Shown: in pieces, positions 1 to 8,917 of the stretch
How positions within the stretch are numbered: the first letter of the stretch is position 1
Layout: each line of letters starts with the position of its first letter
DNA from: Nitrosomonas sp.
GTDB taxonomy: Bacteria > Pseudomonadota > Gammaproteobacteria > Burkholderiales > Nitrosomonadaceae
Length of the DNA: 64,000 nucleotides
Assembly (NCBI GenBank): GCA_019745325.1
Contig: JAIETK010000016.1
Location: forward strand, 1-64,000
Direction of reading: 5' to 3'
Made by a program: the position numbers and the translations under genes
The notes under the pieces: model-generated
What the model was told of the DNA's origin: nothing
The model's database searches: none
The model's input: the letters and a program-made list of their open reading frames with translations, nothing else

Positions 1-66
1 AAAGTCACCCACCCGGTCGCCGTCGACCCCGATCCGACATTGAAAAGCCACGCCGAAAGAAATAAT
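1..66. mobile_element. Possible end of an IS21-like element (remnant)
   Basis: The first 60 or so bases are clearly GC-richer than the following 230. Read on the minus strand they show alternating GTGGCTTTTCAATGTCGG-like and GGGTGGGTGACTTT-like blocks, which resemble the short multiple repeats at the ends of some IS21-family elements. No transposase reading frame lies inside the window, so only the terminus could be present; the rest would lie to the left. A plain intergenic or coding tail is an alternative: frame 1 stays open for 29 codons to a TGA at 88. Recognition is from memory and weak. Confidence 0.25.
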
Positions 67-297
67 TGGCCGGTTATTAGTTTGCGTTGATCCAATGGAT
101 TGGCAATTCGAGGTTCAGGGGATGCTTTTGTCAGATCGATAAAAAGAGGGGGTGTGATCCCAAGACGCGATTTGCATCATTAATGAAGCAAAGGGCGCAG
201 AATTTTGTTAGTTCTCTTGACTTACGATAGCTAATGGATGACTCCTTTGTATTGTGTCATCCATAAATTCAATGGTAGTTCCCCATTCTGCGTTTGT
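67..297. other. AT-rich intergenic stretch downstream of the CHAT gene
   Basis: This stretch carries no convincing gene. It contains a short palindrome (CCAATGGATTGG near 92-103). The only open frame overlapping it (231-413, minus) is an out-of-frame shadow of the 3' end of the CHAT gene. No clear terminator hairpin with a T-run is visible. Confidence 0.4.
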
Positions 298-2532
298 TCA
301 TAATTTTGCTTTCTCAGGAAAACCTTCGTCTGGATGCACGATAACCGTTTCTGGACGTCCAAGCTGTAGGTAGCTGATCGCTGTAGAGTTGGCCGTTGCA
401 ACACGTAGTTCACGCCAAGCTAATTCTTCTTTTAATCCACGCTTAGCGAGGCTGGAAATTACTACTTCAAAAGGCCATTTTTTTCCACTATTGATAGCCA
501 AATTTCCCTTTAGATGGATCTCCTTATATGTTGTGTGATCAATGATTGCCCGTTGTTCCAGCTGCCTACAGTAGTCCGTAAGGAGTTGCATGCGTAACAT
601 CCCTCCCATGATTTCCATCCAGGTCAGGGAGCGGCTAAATTGTTTTTGGGCACTGGGAACAAACTCAGCTACTCTGTACAACAATCTGGCAATGAAGGTT
701 GCAGCATCCATGGCATCAATAGGAAAGACAGATCCTAGTACGGTGCGGGCCCCGATTGATAAAAATCCATTCGCGGTTGATGCATGATTTCTGTCAGCAG
801 CATGAGTATCGCAAGCACTTAGAACAACAATTGGCGGCACTCGAATTTCTCGAGACTGGAGCTGCCAAATATTGATTTCTTCATCAAGAAGCTGTAATTT
901 TGCGGACTGACCCTGCTCATGTCTGCCATGTCCGTCAAATATCATCATCGCACCCTCGAATGTATTTAATGCTTCAATGAAGTCCGATTCATTTCTTACA
1001 CGCACTGTACGAACCCTCACCCGATTCGAAAAATGCGGAGCAAATACTTGTATTGCGATGTCAAAGAATTTGCTAATAGGATCAATCTCCTGGAGCGCAC
1101 TTAAGATAAGGATCTCACTAAAATCTGCTTGTGTAATATGTCGGTACGTTTTCGAGGAAACTTGCTCCAAGAAGAGATTCCCAGGAGTAACAGATATCCT
1201 TGAAACGTCTTTTTGAATACATAGCGGAAGACCTCTGATATTCATCCACTCTAGGTGGGCATCTGAGATCAGTCTAATCCCCTCGTCCGCTCCTTCCACA
1301 AAATCCAAGAACTCTTGGGGTACAGAAGTCGTAATCGCATTCTGAACACGTTGAAAGACTTCGGCACGCTTTCTCTCTGATGTATGTCTCGCATGATATT
1401 GCTGGGCGAAATGCCGAACCTGGCCAGTGGTTCGATTAACTGCATTAGGAAGACGAATAACTGCGGAAATTTCAGAAGCTGCGAGCGTACCCATACATTC
1501 GGTCGCGAGTTTGAGCTCTGCCGCTCGCTCTTGTATTAAATAATGAGGTTGAGGCTTATCATTGAGATTTGGGCCAAATAATACTTTGACTTGTGCCTCG
1601 TTTTTTACTTCAAAAGCATACCCCTCTTGATGCTCAAGTGCTCGTAGAGCCACCTTAAATCCCTTTCGTTCTTCCGCTGAGAACGGAACCTCGGCTAAGG
1701 AGATTTCCCTGATGTGTGGATAGATTGCCGGAGCGAAGAGATTTATGCTGGGAGGGCGTCGGAAATACCGATTTGCTTCCCTTTCTCCAACACTTTTACG
1801 TTCATCAAGTATCGAACGGGTTGTGCGCACTATCTGCTCGACGTATGGACCGATCCCATCGTTTATTCGCTCAAAGCTGCCATACATGGAATCTCGGAAC
1901 CCAGCGGCATGAAGTGCAAGTATATTTGGATGTATTGAATTGTGTGCACCTACTTTGTAGCCGAGCTCTCGCTCCTTAGGTTTGACCCAACTGGCTATGT
2001 GCTGTCGTACAGCAGCTAAGGAATCAGCGTGTACCTGTCCTTCCAAGGTGCTGCAGATATTGAGAAATGCCTCCCGAAGTCTGTCGAGACTGAAATCTTT
2101 ATAGGCTATAGTTCCACCTGTTTCAGCAACCACAGTAAGTGGAAAAGGGTGTGCATTGATCCAGCTCTGATACGTCTCGATGTTATGATTCTGTCCCAGA
2201 AATACAACGACAAAAGGTGCAAAGACCGGGGTCACCATGCTGGTTAGTGCACGGGGGGATTGGCCAAACCAACTAACAGGCGCTTGACCCGACATCCTTC
2301 TCGGTAAGCGGATTTCCTGTCCGCTGGGGGAAAGTTCCCATATGTCACTAGGCAGAGTATTGATCAGTCCGATTAAACTGACATTCTTTATCAAACTCCT
2401 TGCGAACCCTTGCATAAAGCTCGCTTTGTTTGGTTCGCCGTCTTCTACCGGGATTATATAAACGATATTACCGAGGATACCAGGCAGACTACTTTCATCT
2501 ACCTCTATTATATTGTTATATTTATCAATCAT
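298..2532 (-). CDS. CHAT-domain (caspase-like) protease, 744 aa
   Basis: Large cytosolic protein whose C-terminal third is a CHAT peptidase domain of the caspase/separase clan. The catalytic pair is visible: His535 in FDGHGRHE and Cys574 in VVLSACDTH, each following a hydrophobic strand, then the typical NGFLSIGARTVLGSVFPIDA segment. Residues 1-480 match nothing I can name; no TPR repeats, signal peptide or membrane segments are evident. CHAT proteins often act as proteases released by a partner sensor in bacterial immunity or cell-death systems, but no partner is visible here, and upstream sequence in the direction of transcription leads straight to lysS. The ATG at 2532 has no good ribosome binding site. 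AT-rich codon use contrasts with GC-rich lysS, suggesting horizontal acquisition. Domain call is confident; biological role unknown. Confidence 0.8.
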   Translation of the reverse strand: MIDKYNNIIEVDESSLPGILGNIVYIIPVEDGEPNKASFMQGFARSLIKNVSLIGLINTLPSDIWELSPSGQEIRLPRRMSGQAPVSWFGQSPRALTSMVTPVFAPFVVVFLGQNHNIETYQSWINAHPFPLTVVAETGGTIAYKDFSLDRLREAFLNICSTLEGQVHADSLAAVRQHIASWVKPKERELGYKVGAHNSIHPNILALHAAGFRDSMYGSFERINDGIGPYVEQIVRTTRSILDERKSVGEREANRYFRRPPSINLFAPAIYPHIREISLAEVPFSAEERKGFKVALRALEHQEGYAFEVKNEAQVKVLFGPNLNDKPQPHYLIQERAAELKLATECMGTLAASEISAVIRLPNAVNRTTGQVRHFAQQYHARHTSERKRAEVFQRVQNAITTSVPQEFLDFVEGADEGIRLISDAHLEWMNIRGLPLCIQKDVSRISVTPGNLFLEQVSSKTYRHITQADFSEILILSALQEIDPISKFFDIAIQVFAPHFSNRVRVRTVRVRNESDFIEALNTFEGAMMIFDGHGRHEQGQSAKLQLLDEEINIWQLQSREIRVPPIVVLSACDTHAADRNHASTANGFLSIGARTVLGSVFPIDAMDAATFIARLLYRVAEFVPSAQKQFSRSLTWMEIMGGMLRMQLLTDYCRQLEQRAIIDHTTYKEIHLKGNLAINSGKKWPFEVVISSLAKRGLKEELAWRELRVATANSTAISYLQLGRPETVIVHPDEGFPEKAKL

Positions 2533-2573
2533 TTAGATTGATATTGTAACCAACGGTGCATTATTCAGCGCCC

Positions 2574-4085
2574 CTAATCCTCCCGCCGTAACTGCGGAAA
2601 CAAAATCACGTCCCGAATACTAGGGCTATCGGTCAACAGCATGACCAGCCGGTCGATGCCGATGCCTTCCCCGGCTGTGGGCGGCAGGCCGTATTCCAGC
2701 GCGCGGATATAGTCCGCGTCGTAGTGCATGGCTTCATTATCGCCGGCGTCCTTGGCTTTGGCTTGTTCCAGAAAGCGTGCGGCCTGGTCTTCCGGATCGT
2801 TCAATTCGGAGAAGCCGTTGGCGATTTCGCGTCCGGCGATGTAGAGTTCAAAGCGATCGGTGATCTCGGTGTTGTTGTCGTTGCGCCGCGCCAGCGGTGA
2901 GACTTCCGCCGGATAGTCGACGATGAATGTCGGTTCGAACAGCAAATGTTCGGTGGTTTCATCGAACAGCGATAATTGCAGGCCGCCGATGCCGTCGTGC
3001 GGGTTGTAATGAATACCGAGTGTTTTCAGCTTGTTGATCAGAAAATCGCGGTCGTTCAGTTGCGCGTCGGTGTATTCCGGGTGGAATTTCCGGATGGCTG
3101 CGGTGATGGTCAGGCGGGCAAATGGTTGCGCCAGATCCATGGTTTTACCCTGATACGTGACTTCGGTGGTGCCCAGCACTTTTTGCGCGATTTGCGCCAG
3201 CATTTTCTCGGTGAAATCCATCAGATAAGTAAAATCCTGATACGCCTCGTAGAACTCCACCATGGTGAATTCCGGGTTATGCCGGGTGGAAATGCCTTCG
3301 TTACGGAAATTGCGGTTGATCTCAAACACCTTTTCCACGCCGCCGACCACCAGCCGTTTCAAATACAGTTCCGGCGCGATGCGCAAATACAATTCCATGT
3401 CGAGCGCGTTGTGATGCGTCATAAAAGGCCGGGCGGTGGCGCCGCCGGGAATCGGGTGCATCATCGGCGTTTCAACTTCGAGGTAATCGTGCGCGACGAA
3501 AAATTCACGCATCGCCTGGATGATTTTCGAACGCGTCGTGAACACTTTGCGCGCTTCTTCGTTGGTGATCAGATCCAAGTAGCGTTGACGGTATTTTTGC
3601 TCCTGATCGGTCAAACCGTGAAATTTCTCCGGCAGCGGGCGTAGCGATTTGGTCAGCAGTTGCAGACCGGTCACGCGGATTGAAAGCTCATCGGTCTTGG
3701 TCTTGAACAACGAGCCTTGCGCCCATAGTATGTCTCCCAGATCGTAATGCTTGAACGCCGCGTGCGCCGCCTCGCCGGTGTGATCGTTGGAGATATACAA
3801 CTGAATGCGACCGCTCATGTCCTGGATCGTGGCGAAACTGGCTTTACCCATGACGCGTTTCAACATCATCCGCCCGGCTACTTTGACTATAACGGGGGAT
3901 TCTTCCAGTTGTTCCTTGGTTAAGTTGTCGTATTGCCGGTGCAGATCCGCCGCCAAATGCTCGCGCCGGAAGGTGTTCGGAAAGGCATTGCCCACTTGGC
4001 GCAGTTCAGCCAGTTTGGCGCGGCGCTCGGCAATGATTTGGTTTTCATCGAGCGGCGCAGCCGCCGGTTGGTTTTCTTGAGTCAT
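2574..4085 (-). CDS. lysS: Lysyl-tRNA synthetase, class II
   Basis: Charges tRNA-Lys with lysine in the cytosol. It has the class II layout: an N-terminal OB-fold anticodon-binding domain (about residues 60-160), then the catalytic core with motif 2 ([20 protein letters not shown]) and C-terminal motif 3 ([13 protein letters not shown]). The longest open frame begins at 4151, but I place the start at the ATG at 4085, giving 503 aa, the usual LysS length. The extra 22 residues upstream look like translated leader, and the protein then begins MTQENQPAA, a typical disordered LysS start. A neighbouring prfB, often linked to lysS in other proteobacteria, lies 24 kb away here. Confidence 0.96.
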   Translation of the reverse strand: MTQENQPAAAPLDENQIIAERRAKLAELRQVGNAFPNTFRREHLAADLHRQYDNLTKEQLEESPVIVKVAGRMMLKRVMGKASFATIQDMSGRIQLYISNDHTGEAAHAAFKHYDLGDILWAQGSLFKTKTDELSIRVTGLQLLTKSLRPLPEKFHGLTDQEQKYRQRYLDLITNEEARKVFTTRSKIIQAMREFFVAHDYLEVETPMMHPIPGGATARPFMTHHNALDMELYLRIAPELYLKRLVVGGVEKVFEINRNFRNEGISTRHNPEFTMVEFYEAYQDFTYLMDFTEKMLAQIAQKVLGTTEVTYQGKTMDLAQPFARLTITAAIRKFHPEYTDAQLNDRDFLINKLKTLGIHYNPHDGIGGLQLSLFDETTEHLLFEPTFIVDYPAEVSPLARRNDNNTEITDRFELYIAGREIANGFSELNDPEDQAARFLEQAKAKDAGDNEAMHYDADYIRALEYGLPPTAGEGIGIDRLVMLLTDSPSIRDVILFPQLRRED

Positions 4086-4221
4086 ATTCGATTTATTTTG
4101 TGTAAGATGTCTTTCAGGCAGTGGCTGCAGCCACCGGATAATTCCGCGCAATTATACGCTGCTGCTCCATATTTTCCGAAATGAAATCAATCAGCCCGGG
4201 TAGTCTTTGTTATGCGTTACG

Positions 4222-4491
4222 CTAGCGGAAAATTCTATCGACCAGGTTCCGGAATACAGGGGATAGCGATAATAAGAGCAGGAATCCGACAGGGAAAGCA
4301 ATACCCCAGGAATACAGCCACTGTTCGAGATATTCACCGGAAAAACCGAGATTGACGGCGGTCACGGTTGCGGATACGCAACCGGTCATTGTTGCCGACA
4401 TGATGAAACAATAGAGGCAATGCTGTAACAATTTGCGCTTCAAAAAATTATCCTTATTATGCTTTGTGTTGTCACGGGAGGTATCCGGCAT
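4222..4491 (-). CDS. Small DUF2798-like membrane protein, 89 aa
   Basis: Short integral membrane protein with two predicted helices, about residues 23-45 and 62-80. The pattern FIMSATMTGCVSATVTAVNLG followed by WLYSWGIAFPVGFLLLLSLSPVFRNLVDRI is typical of the DUF2798 family, whose function is unknown. It lies 8 bases downstream of the deaminase gene on the same strand, so the two are probably cotranscribed. The N-terminal 20 residues are hydrophilic and Asn/Lys-rich, somewhat longer than in typical members. Confidence 0.75.
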   Translation of the reverse strand: MPDTSRDNTKHNKDNFLKRKLLQHCLYCFIMSATMTGCVSATVTAVNLGFSGEYLEQWLYSWGIAFPVGFLLLLSLSPVFRNLVDRIFR

Positions 4492-4499
4492 GTCCCATG

Positions 4500-5084
4500 T
4501 CAGTTCTTGGAATTGGAACCGGGGCGCTGGCGGTTATAAAGCTCTCCAGTGTAACTTTGCAATATTTCCATAGACTGCGGCCGCATGATTCCGGTGGTTA
4601 CGGCGATACCTCTTTTTTGCAGTTCCTCGATCCAATTTGCCGGGCGAGGACCTTCGTCAAATCCGATGGCCTGTGCGTCATCCGAGCACGCGCCGCAAAC
4701 GACCGAAGCGACACCGGCCCATATTAATGCACCCAAACATTGACAGCAAGGCTCTACGCTGGTGACCAGTTCAAATGAACCCGATTGGGCTAATTCATAG
4801 CTGCCGAGCGATCGTTCCGCCAATGCAAGCGCCATTATTTCGGCATGCAACAGCGAGGACTTTCCCGGTACCACCCAGTTGACACCGGGTGCAATCAGCC
4901 TTCCGGAGTCAGATTCAAAGATAGCCGCTGCAAAAGGGCCGCCGCCTTGTTGCACGTTGATTCTCGCCAAATCGATCACCAATGCCATCCGCTGTTCCGT
5001 CGTGGGGAAATGTGTTGGTTTGCTCGCAATCCAGATACTCAGCCAATCCGGAACCGGCAATAAGATGTCGGTCCATTTTTTCAT
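4500..5084 (-). CDS. Nucleoside/base deaminase (cytidine-deaminase-like fold)
   Basis: Zinc-dependent deaminase of the guanine deaminase/TadA-like branch. The zinc and catalytic residues are visible: His80-Ala-Glu82 (HAE) and Pro112-Cys113-x-x-Cys116 (PCCQC), 30 residues apart as expected. Length is 194 aa, longer than guanine deaminase (about 155) because of an N-terminal extension rich in Trp and Pro. The substrate cannot be read from the sequence; guanine or another nucleobase is plausible, while tRNA editing is less likely as the TadA-specific C-terminal motif is absent. First gene of a two-gene unit with the DUF2798 protein. Confidence 0.8.
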   Translation of the reverse strand: MKKWTDILLPVPDWLSIWIASKPTHFPTTEQRMALVIDLARINVQQGGGPFAAAIFESDSGRLIAPGVNWVVPGKSSLLHAEIMALALAERSLGSYELAQSGSFELVTSVEPCCQCLGALIWAGVASVVCGACSDDAQAIGFDEGPRPANWIEELQKRGIAVTTGIMRPQSMEILQSYTGELYNRQRPGSNSKN

Positions 5085-5393
5085 AAAGCCATCAACAGGG
5101 GCAGGTTCGTCATCTTTGGGGCATCCCTAACAATAAAGCCGGATTATTCCGCATTTTTCTGGTGGAAACCAGTCATCCATGCTTCCTTGGGCAGCCCGTT
5201 TTATCTCAATCGGCGTGATTCAGGAATTTCTTGCGGGCGTTGCGATGCGATAAAACCGGGACATCGGGCAAGTGGCTATATCTCCTGGCAGTTTGGTTTA
5301 TTAATTGGTATAGTTGGGGATAAAATAGGGGCGGGCGATATGCCGCCGTAGTGTGTCAAGATTATTTATCAATCAATTTTTGGAAGGGATGAT
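5085..5393. other. Divergent intergenic region
   Basis: This 309-base gap separates the minus-strand deaminase from the plus-strand DUF2024 gene, so promoters for both should lie here. AT-rich hexamers of a possible sigma-70 type occur around 5298-5330 (TTTATTAATTGGTATAG, then GATAAAAT) ahead of the DUF2024 gene. A ribosome binding site (GGAAGGGA) sits just before 5394. No RNA gene or repeat recognised. Confidence 0.35.
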
Positions 5394-5648
5394 ATGCAAA
5401 TTCATGTGTATGATACGTATGTGAAAGCGAAAGATGGGCATACGATGCACTTCGATGTTTTTACAGCCGTGAAAGATGATCAGAAAGCGGTTGAATACGC
5501 CAAGCAATGGCTTGCTACGATCGGAGAAGGCGATGCCGTGGTTACGAGCAGGGAATGCAGCTTTTGCCATAGCCAAAGCGCGCCGCCGAATGTCATTGAT
5601 GAAATTAACAAAAATGGTTTTTTCATCTATAAAATGGAAGGCTGTTGA
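5394..5648 (+). CDS. DUF2024 family protein, 84 aa
   Basis: Small cytosolic protein with the whole DUF2024 pattern: HVYDTYVKAKDGHTMHFDV at the start, then an ECSFCHSQSAPP block with two cysteines (CxxC-type), and the C-terminal FFIYKMEGC. Function of the family is unknown; the cysteines might bind a metal. Preceded by a strong GGAAGGGA ribosome binding site 5-6 bases before the ATG. It stands alone between divergent and downstream genes. Confidence 0.88.
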   Translation: MQIHVYDTYVKAKDGHTMHFDVFTAVKDDQKAVEYAKQWLATIGEGDAVVTSRECSFCHSQSAPPNVIDEINKNGFFIYKMEGC

Positions 5649-5752
5649 TGATTACTTGCCGGTGACGGGTGAGTTGGATTTAGGGCTGGTGTCTTAGGCC
5701 GGTCAGTCAATTGCTGAAGTCGTAACGATAGAGTTTTCAAGGCCATTAGAAA

Positions 5753-6268
5753 ATGAAGCTGAAATTTAATAAATTGATATTTGCGAGTGCTGTTTTTGCA
5801 TTTTGCGGTTCGGTGCAAGCCGCTGAACCGAAGCTTTTGGGACAGCATGGTGATTGGGCGGCCTATATGTTCATGGAGAACAATAGCAAAGTTTGCTATA
5901 TGGTGAGTCAGCCGAAAAAGTCCGAGGGGAATTATACAAAGCGTGGGGATGTTTATGCGCTGGTTACGCATCGTCCTTCTGAGAAAAGTACGAATGTTTT
6001 CAGTTACATTGCCGGTTATCCCTATAAACCGGGCAGCGATGCGACAGTAACTGTAAATAACCAAAGCTTCCGGCTTTTTACTCAGGATGACTCAGCCTGG
6101 GCGCCCGATCAAGCCACTGATAATAAAATTACGGATGCTATCAAGCGCGGTAATTCACTGGTAGTTAAGGGTGCATCGGCACGCGGGACTAGCACGGTCG
6201 ATACCTTTGGATTGAGCGGATCAACCGCGGCCCATAAGGCAATCTCGGCGGAATGCGGCATCAAGTGA
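5753..6268 (+). CDS. IalB-family secreted protein, 171 aa
   Basis: Exported protein related to invasion-associated locus B (IalB). An N-terminal signal peptide is clear (KLKFNK, hydrophobic core, cleavage after VQAA, about residue 24). Conserved family features follow: HGDWAAYMF, an early cysteine (VCYM), the SQPKKSEG and RGDVYALVTHRP motifs, and a late VVKGASARGTSTVDTFGLSG plus a second cysteine near the C-terminus that likely pairs with the first. In free-living bacteria the role is unknown; the name reflects Bartonella and should not imply pathogenesis here. Periplasmic location is inferred. Confidence 0.82.
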   Translation: MKLKFNKLIFASAVFAFCGSVQAAEPKLLGQHGDWAAYMFMENNSKVCYMVSQPKKSEGNYTKRGDVYALVTHRPSEKSTNVFSYIAGYPYKPGSDATVTVNNQSFRLFTQDDSAWAPDQATDNKITDAIKRGNSLVVKGASARGTSTVDTFGLSGSTAAHKAISAECGIK

Positions 6269-6302
6269 AGTATTTGTTTTATTTGTTATCATTTAAGTTG
6301 TC

Positions 6303-6647
6303 ATGAGCGAGAAGATTGTCATTTATCAGAAGCCTACTTGCAGCAAATGCCGGGCGACCATTTCTTTGTTGCAGGAAAGCGGTCAGCAGTTCGATGCTGT
6401 TAATTATTATGAAGCTCCTTTAACAGTCGAGGAGTTGCGCAAACTCATTCAAAAACTGAATTTGCCGGTGCGCGATGTGCTGCGTAAGGATGAACCTGCT
6501 GCACGTAACCTGATTGAAGCTTCTGATGAAGAGATTATTAGGGCAATGGTCGAGAATCCGGATTTGATGCAGCGCCCGATTGTGGTCCGGGGTGATCAGG
6601 CCAAATTATGCCGGCCACCCGAGAATGTGATGGAATTACTCAAATAA
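6303..6647 (+). CDS. ArsC-family reductase-like protein (YfgD-like), 114 aa
   Basis: Thioredoxin-fold protein of the ArsC/Spx superfamily. The family motif is at the N-terminus: IYQKPTCSKCRATISLL, with Cys13 in the place of the arsenate-reductase catalytic cysteine and Cys16 and Arg17 after it. The C-terminal part has the typical MVENPDLMQRPIVV and CRPPENVMELL segments. It resembles E. coli YfgD more than plasmid ArsC. There are no ars operon genes nearby, so arsenate reduction is unproven; a general thiol-redox role is possible. It ends just before a strong bidirectional terminator. Confidence 0.85.
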   Translation: MSEKIVIYQKPTCSKCRATISLLQESGQQFDAVNYYEAPLTVEELRKLIQKLNLPVRDVLRKDEPAARNLIEASDEEIIRAMVENPDLMQRPIVVRGDQAKLCRPPENVMELLK

Positions 6648-6663
6648 GAGCAGCAGTTTAAAT

Positions 6664-6706
6664 CAAAACCCCGTCCGTTATTTTGAATAACGGACGGGGT
6701 TTTTTA
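6664..6706. terminator. Bidirectional rho-independent terminator
   Basis: Near-perfect hairpin: the left arm AAAACCCCGTCCGTTATT (6665-6682) pairs with AATAACGGACGGGGTTTT (6686-6703) around a 3-base loop, with T-runs in both directions. It sits between the plus-strand arsC-like gene and the minus-strand rplS, which converge, and can stop transcription from both. Confidence 0.95.
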
Positions 6707-6732
6707 TTGTGATTGCGGTGCGATTTGGCTGC

Positions 6733-7143
6733 TTATTCTGATTCTGACGCGGCAGATTCTTGTTTTGCTGCTGCGTTGCTGCCAAGACGAGCCGGAAGTT
6801 TTTCGCGGATACGAGCCGATTTTCCTGCACGATCTCTCAGATAATACAGTTTTGCGCGGCGAACGGCGCCACGGCGTTTGATTTCGATGCTAGCTATTAA
6901 TGGAGAGTATGTTTGGAAGGTGCGTTCCACGCCTTCTCCGCTTGAAATCTTGCGGACAGTGAAGGCAGAGTTGAGACCGCGATTGCGCTTTGCAATAACA
7001 ACCCCTTCGTACGCCTGAACGCGTTTGCGATCGCCTTCGACGACATTGACATTGACAATGATAGTATCGCCCGGGGAGAAATCAGGTATTTCTTTGTTTA
7101 GGCGTTTTATTTCTTCTGCTTCCAATTGTTCAATAATATTCAT
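6733..7143 (-). CDS. rplS: Ribosomal protein L19
   Basis: Component of the large ribosomal subunit at the 30S-50S interface. The 136-residue protein matches L19 over its full length: [30 protein letters not shown], the [12 protein letters not shown] loop and [16 protein letters not shown]. The C-terminal 20 residues ([13 protein letters not shown]) are a variable tail. Last gene of rpsP-rimM-trmD-rplS, 22 bases after trmD, with a good AGGAG-type site before the ATG. A terminator follows. Confidence 0.98.
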   Translation of the reverse strand: MNIIEQLEAEEIKRLNKEIPDFSPGDTIIVNVNVVEGDRKRVQAYEGVVIAKRNRGLNSAFTVRKISSGEGVERTFQTYSPLIASIEIKRRGAVRRAKLYYLRDRAGKSARIREKLPARLGSNAAAKQESAASESE

Positions 7144-7165
7144 TTCATTCTCCTTTCTGCTGATT

Positions 7166-7939
7166 CTATCTGAATTTACAAGTCTGTTTAAATTCTTCCA
7201 ATAATTCTTTTTCGTCCGGTGTTATACCATGCTGCTCTAATTTTAGCTTCAAGAGGTCGGGGCGTTTTAACCATGTTCTCCCCAGCGCTTGCTGCAAACG
7301 CCAACGGCGGATCTGCGCGTGATTTCCAGACATCAATATTTCAGGGACATGGTCACCTTGATACACCTCGGGGCGCGTATAATGCGGGAAATCAAGTAAT
7401 CCATCAACGAATGAGTCCTGATTTGCCGATTCCGGATCACCCAGGCTGCCCGGTATTTGCCGAATGATACAATCAATTAGAACCATTGCGGCTAACTCGC
7501 CGCCGGAAACGACGTAATCCCCAATCGAGATTTCCATATCCACTTGACGGCTGATCAAACGTTCGTCAATTCCCTCATAGCGGCCACACAATAAAATCAG
7601 CCCCGGCATCTTGCTCAGTGTTGTAACTTGCTGGTGGTCAAGCCGGTTTCCCTGAGGCGTCATATAAGCAACTACGGTTTGCGAGATTCCTAACGCGGTT
7701 TGTCTCGCGCGTGCCTGGGTAATGGCATCCTCCAGCGGTTGCGCCATCATGACCATACCCGGCCCCCCACCGTAGGGGCTGTCGTCCACGCTATGACGAT
7801 TATCATACGCAAATTTGCGCGGATTCCAGGTATTAAGGTTAATAATGCCGTTTCTGAAAGCTTTTCCTGTTATACCGTAATTAGTGACGGCATCGAACAT
7901 TTCAGGGAATAACGTAATGACATCGCATTCAAAAGGCAT
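7166..7939 (-). CDS. trmD: tRNA (guanine37-N1)-methyltransferase
   Basis: Methylates G37 next to the anticodon, using SAM, to prevent +1 frameshifting. It is a SPOUT trefoil-knot enzyme: [13 protein letters not shown] at the start, the SAM-binding knot [14 protein letters not shown] and [16 protein letters not shown], then [16 protein letters not shown] containing the catalytic Asp. Length 257 aa is standard. It lies 12 bases downstream of rimM and 22 bases upstream of rplS in the conserved operon. Confidence 0.98.
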   Translation of the reverse strand: MPFECDVITLFPEMFDAVTNYGITGKAFRNGIINLNTWNPRKFAYDNRHSVDDSPYGGGPGMVMMAQPLEDAITQARARQTALGISQTVVAYMTPQGNRLDHQQVTTLSKMPGLILLCGRYEGIDERLISRQVDMEISIGDYVVSGGELAAMVLIDCIIRQIPGSLGDPESANQDSFVDGLLDFPHYTRPEVYQGDHVPEILMSGNHAQIRRWRLQQALGRTWLKRPDLLKLKLEQHGITPDEKELLEEFKQTCKFR

Positions 7940-7951
7940 TGGCCGGCTACC

Positions 7952-8473
7952 TTAGTAATAATCCATGCCCCAATCAACCGTAATTCTGGAAAGTTTCAGA
8001 TCTACTTTGATGACAAACTGTTCAATAAAAGGAATGAGGATTTCTTTTTGTTCTCTATCAACTTCAACTGTTTCAACGCGCAACACATCGTTGGCGCCCG
8101 TTTCAAACAAACCGACAACTTTGCCTAACCGCTCACCTTTCAAATTAATAACGTCAATCCCGATTAAATCGGACCAATAGTAACCATCTGTGCCGTCTTG
8201 AGAAAGCACCGGTAACTGGTTTCTCGGAATCGCAACTTGCAATCCTTTGAGTTTTGTAGCCTGCGTACGATCAGTGTATCCTTTTAATTGTGCTACCAAT
8301 ACCTGGCCATTAACATGACCGTCTGCCACATGTACTTGTTGCCATTCTATAGTATCGTTACCGAGCCACCAGGTAGAATAATCCATGAGGCCATCAATGA
8401 ATTCCGTGTATGGATTTATCTTTATCCAACCATATACGCCAAATGGGCCCATGATATGACCCATGATGACCAT
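7952..8473 (-). CDS. rimM: 16S rRNA processing protein RimM
   Basis: Ribosome maturation factor that binds S19 and assists 30S head assembly. N-terminal RimM barrel (GHIMGPFGVYGWIKI at residues 5-19) and C-terminal PRC-barrel (YYWSDLIGIDVIN, then GANDVLRVE and LIPFIEQFVIKVDL). The open frame runs back through rpsP to 8656, but the upstream 61 residues are a shadow of S16 in another frame. The ATG at 8473 gives 173 aa, the normal size, and starts 13 bases after the rpsP stop. Confidence 0.95.
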   Translation of the reverse strand: MVIMGHIMGPFGVYGWIKINPYTEFIDGLMDYSTWWLGNDTIEWQQVHVADGHVNGQVLVAQLKGYTDRTQATKLKGLQVAIPRNQLPVLSQDGTDGYYWSDLIGIDVINLKGERLGKVVGLFETGANDVLRVETVEVDREQKEILIPFIEQFVIKVDLKLSRITVDWGMDYY

Positions 8474-8486
8474 CGATTCAATCGGC

Positions 8487-8762
8487 TTATTTGCTGGTGT
8501 TGCTGGAGGAAGCTTCTTTATTGGCGACAAATTGTTTGACGAGCCGGGATACGGTTGCCGATAATTGCGCGCCTTGAGACTGCCAGTACGCAACTCGATC
8601 CAACTGAACTCGCAGCGGTTCTTCACCACCTGCTGCTCTGGGGTTATAAAATCCAATGCGTTCTAAAAATCGACCATCACGACGTGAGCGCGAGTTCGCC
8701 ACCACCATGTTAAAAAAAGGACGTTTTTTTGCACCACCGCGTGCCAATCTGATAATAACCAT
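8487..8762 (-). CDS. rpsP: Ribosomal protein S16
   Basis: Small-subunit protein of 91 aa. The conserved start [17 protein letters not shown] fixes the ATG at 8762; the longer frame to 8879 is untranslated leader. [17 protein letters not shown] and the segment around [12 protein letters not shown] complete the match. First gene of the operon; its promoter should lie in 8763-8917, shared divergently with glcF. Confidence 0.98.
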   Translation of the reverse strand: MVIIRLARGGAKKRPFFNMVVANSRSRRDGRFLERIGFYNPRAAGGEEPLRVQLDRVAYWQSQGAQLSATVSRLVKQFVANKEASSSNTSK

Positions 8763-8917
8763 AGAATTTTGTAGCAAAAAAGTATTAATGTAATCTTTTA
8801 TTTTACAATAATTTTCATGCGAATGACAAGGATACTTGTGATTGATATGATGATCTGGTCTGCTGGGATAGAATAGCATCTGGACAAATCGCCATTTTAT
8901 TTATAAGAATTAATTAA

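Noticed and set aside
2976..3644. 222-aa plus-strand open frame opposite lysS
   Set aside because: It is antisense to a strongly conserved gene, His/Arg/Gln-rich, and has no recognisable domain; it is a by-product of codon bias.
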